A stretch of DNA of 6,309 nucleotides, taken from positions 1-6,309 of the forward strand of contig CAYVOX010000166.1 of NCBI GenBank assembly GCA_964453035.1. Direction: 5' to 3'. Shown one piece after another: positions 5,028 through 6,309 of this stretch. The notes under the pieces were generated by a model. It ran no database searches. It was given only the letters and a program-made list of their open reading frames with translations, and was not told the origin of the DNA. A program made the position numbers and the translations under genes. The DNA is from CAYVOX01 sp964453035. Its GTDB lineage: Bacteria; Chloroflexota; Anaerolineae; Anaerolineales; Anaerolineaceae. The stretch's first letter is position 1. Every line of letters starts with the position of its first letter.

Positions 5028-6309
5028 ATGATTCTTCGAAGAGGTTCGGCGGCAATTGAGAGATTAATCTCGGCGGATGTATTAATCGTCGGCCTGGCGG
5101 TGCTGGTGGGGGCGTGGATTCGCTTAAATTACCTGACGCAGTCGGACTTTCCGCTGAACGATGGGGGGTTGTTTTACAGCATGGCAAATGACCTGATCCG
5201 AAACGGGTTTGCGCTGCCGAAGTACACAAGTTACAACCAGATGCAGATTCCGTTTGCGTATCCCTTTTTTCCAATTTATGTCATCGCCGGGCTGCAAGCC
5301 TGGCTGGGGATAGATTTGCTGGATACGCTGCATTATCTGCCTTTTCTCGTCAACCTGGCGACTATCCCCGTGATTTTTAGTTTGATGAAGAAATTGACCA
5401 AATCTACGGAGATTGCGGGTTTTGCGATATTAACGTACGTTCTGATTAGACCGGGGTATGAGTGGTTTATCTTTGGCGGGGGGATAACCCGATCGATGGG
5501 CTGGCTTTTTGCGATGCTGGCTCTAAACATTTACTATGATTCGACGGTTAACTTCCAGAAGCGACATTACTTTTACCTGCCGGTGTGTATGGCACTGACC
5601 TTCGCGAGTCACCTCGAAATTGGGTGGTTCACCTCATTTTCAATCGCTGTCTATTTTGTTTTTCTCTCACGAAGGTTTCACGGAGCTATTTTTCTGAGCA
5701 TTGCGGCGGTGCTCGCTTTCATTCTTCTTTCTCCTTACTGGTTGAGTGTGATGAATTTGCACGGTGCGGATGTATTCCTCAATGCTTTACATTCGGGTGA
5801 ATATAAATTGGACATACCTATTGTTAAACTGCTTTATTTTAATTTCACGCATGAAGGACTTTTGAATATTTTCGCGGTTTTATCGTTATTGGGATTGATG
5901 TGGAATCTCATAAACCGGAAATATTTCCTCCCGGCATGGCTGGCAGCGATAGTTTTTCTTGATCCTAGAAGCGTGGATCGAAGTGTGGCAATCGTCATTT
6001 GCGTTTTGGCTGGGTATGGGTTATATAGCGTGGTTATGGTGGGATTTCAGCGATTGGTTAGCCCAACTGATGAAGGGCGAAGCAAAGGGTCGGTTCGACT
6101 TAAATCAATCCTTGTCAGCGGCTTCATTTTTTACCTGTTCATTGGGACGGTCATACAGGGGTTTTTGTCCATGCCGCAGATGAAGGGGTTATCAATGGGT
6201 AATAGGATGGCGATGGAAGAAATCGCTCGAATTACGCCAAAGGATAGCCGGTTTTTGGTGTTAAGCTCTTCTACCAGCTGGTCGATTGATATGGTGGGGG
6301 AGTGGTTTC
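5028..6309 (+). CDS. Multi-pass membrane protein, probable GT-C-type glycosyltransferase (3' end beyond window)
   Basis: The frame stays open from the ATG at 5028 to the window edge: 427 codons and one base, with no stop. The product is strongly hydrophobic, with roughly nine to eleven membrane segments; the clearest are at about 16-33, 103-120, 198-213, 221-240, 276-293, 318-340 and 360-380. After the first segment an extracytoplasmic loop carries LNDGGLFYSMA (43-53). An acidic residue in this loop (here Asp45) followed by an aromatic is the usual catalytic arrangement of GT-C glycosyltransferases using polyprenyl-phosphate sugars, as in the ArnT/PMT and RgtA-D-like groups. The fold call is inference from topology. 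The ATG has only a weak TGGGG 9 nt upstream; a TTG at 5010 in frame is an alternative. Base composition falls sharply within the gene: positions 5821-5880 are 30% G+C, against GC-rich neighbours. Confidence 0.75.
   Translation, partial: MILRRGSAAIERLISADVLIVGLAVLVGAWIRLNYLTQSDFPLNDGGLFYSMANDLIRNGFALPKYTSYNQMQIPFAYPFFPIYVIAGLQAWLGIDLLDTLHYLPFLVNLATIPVIFSLMKKLTKSTEIAGFAILTYVLIRPGYEWFIFGGGITRSMGWLFAMLALNIYYDSTVNFQKRHYFYLPVCMALTFASHLEIGWFTSFSIAVYFVFLSRRFHGAIFLSIAAVLAFILLSPYWLSVMNLHGADVFLNALHSGEYKLDIPIVKLLYFNFTHEGLLNIFAVLSLLGLMWNLINRKYFLPAWLAAIVFLDPRSVDRSVAIVICVLAGYGLYSVVMVGFQRLVSPTDEGRSKGSVRLKSILVSGFIFYLFIGTVIQGFLSMPQMKGLSMGNRMAMEEIARITPKDSRFLVLSSSTSWSIDMVGEWF

Overview
The window looks like a chromosomal segment of a free-living bacterium, most likely Chloroflexota of the Anaerolineae type. 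This rests on gene style rather than a marker gene: a Pro/Thr/Ala-rich lipoprotein linker, a VanW-type peptidoglycan-binding domain fused to a beta-lactamase-like domain, and a GT-C-like membrane protein. There is no rRNA, tRNA, CRISPR array, transposase or phage gene. The common theme is the cell envelope.

Layout. Positions 95-718 (minus) encode a small secreted or membrane-anchored lytic transglycosylase. It is read from a good sigma70-type promoter at 801-829. Divergent from it, 950-1711 (plus) encodes a lipoprotein of unknown function. Converging on that is a two-gene minus-strand operon: GDP-mannose 4,6-dehydratase (gmd, 2224-3294), then a low-molecular-weight phosphatase (1757-2224) whose start codon overlaps the gmd stop in a TAATG junction. 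The phosphatase carries the Thr and DPF signature of protein-arginine phosphatases. Divergent from gmd, 3423-4913 (plus) encodes a membrane-anchored beta-lactamase-like serine hydrolase. Last, 5028 to the window end (plus) is the first 427 codons of a multi-pass membrane protein, probably a GT-C-type glycosyltransferase. It has no stop in the window.

How the genes fit together. gmd makes GDP-4-keto-6-deoxy-D-mannose, precursor of GDP-fucose, GDP-rhamnose and related sugars for surface glycans. The membrane protein may transfer lipid-linked sugars. The transglycosylase and the hydrolase act on, or bind, peptidoglycan. No partner reductase for gmd (fcl/GMER or rmd) is present here.

Regulation. 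The most striking non-coding feature is the gmd/hydrolase intergenic region. Two divergent consensus-like promoters interlock there, each with its -35 inside the other's spacer. A perfect 8+8 bp palindrome (3361-3381) sits across the plus-strand -10 and start site. A matching half-site, TTGAATTA, recurs beside the -10 of the downstream membrane-protein gene. Several true starts lie downstream of longer in-frame extensions; I chose them from ribosome binding sites, signal peptides and family N-termini.
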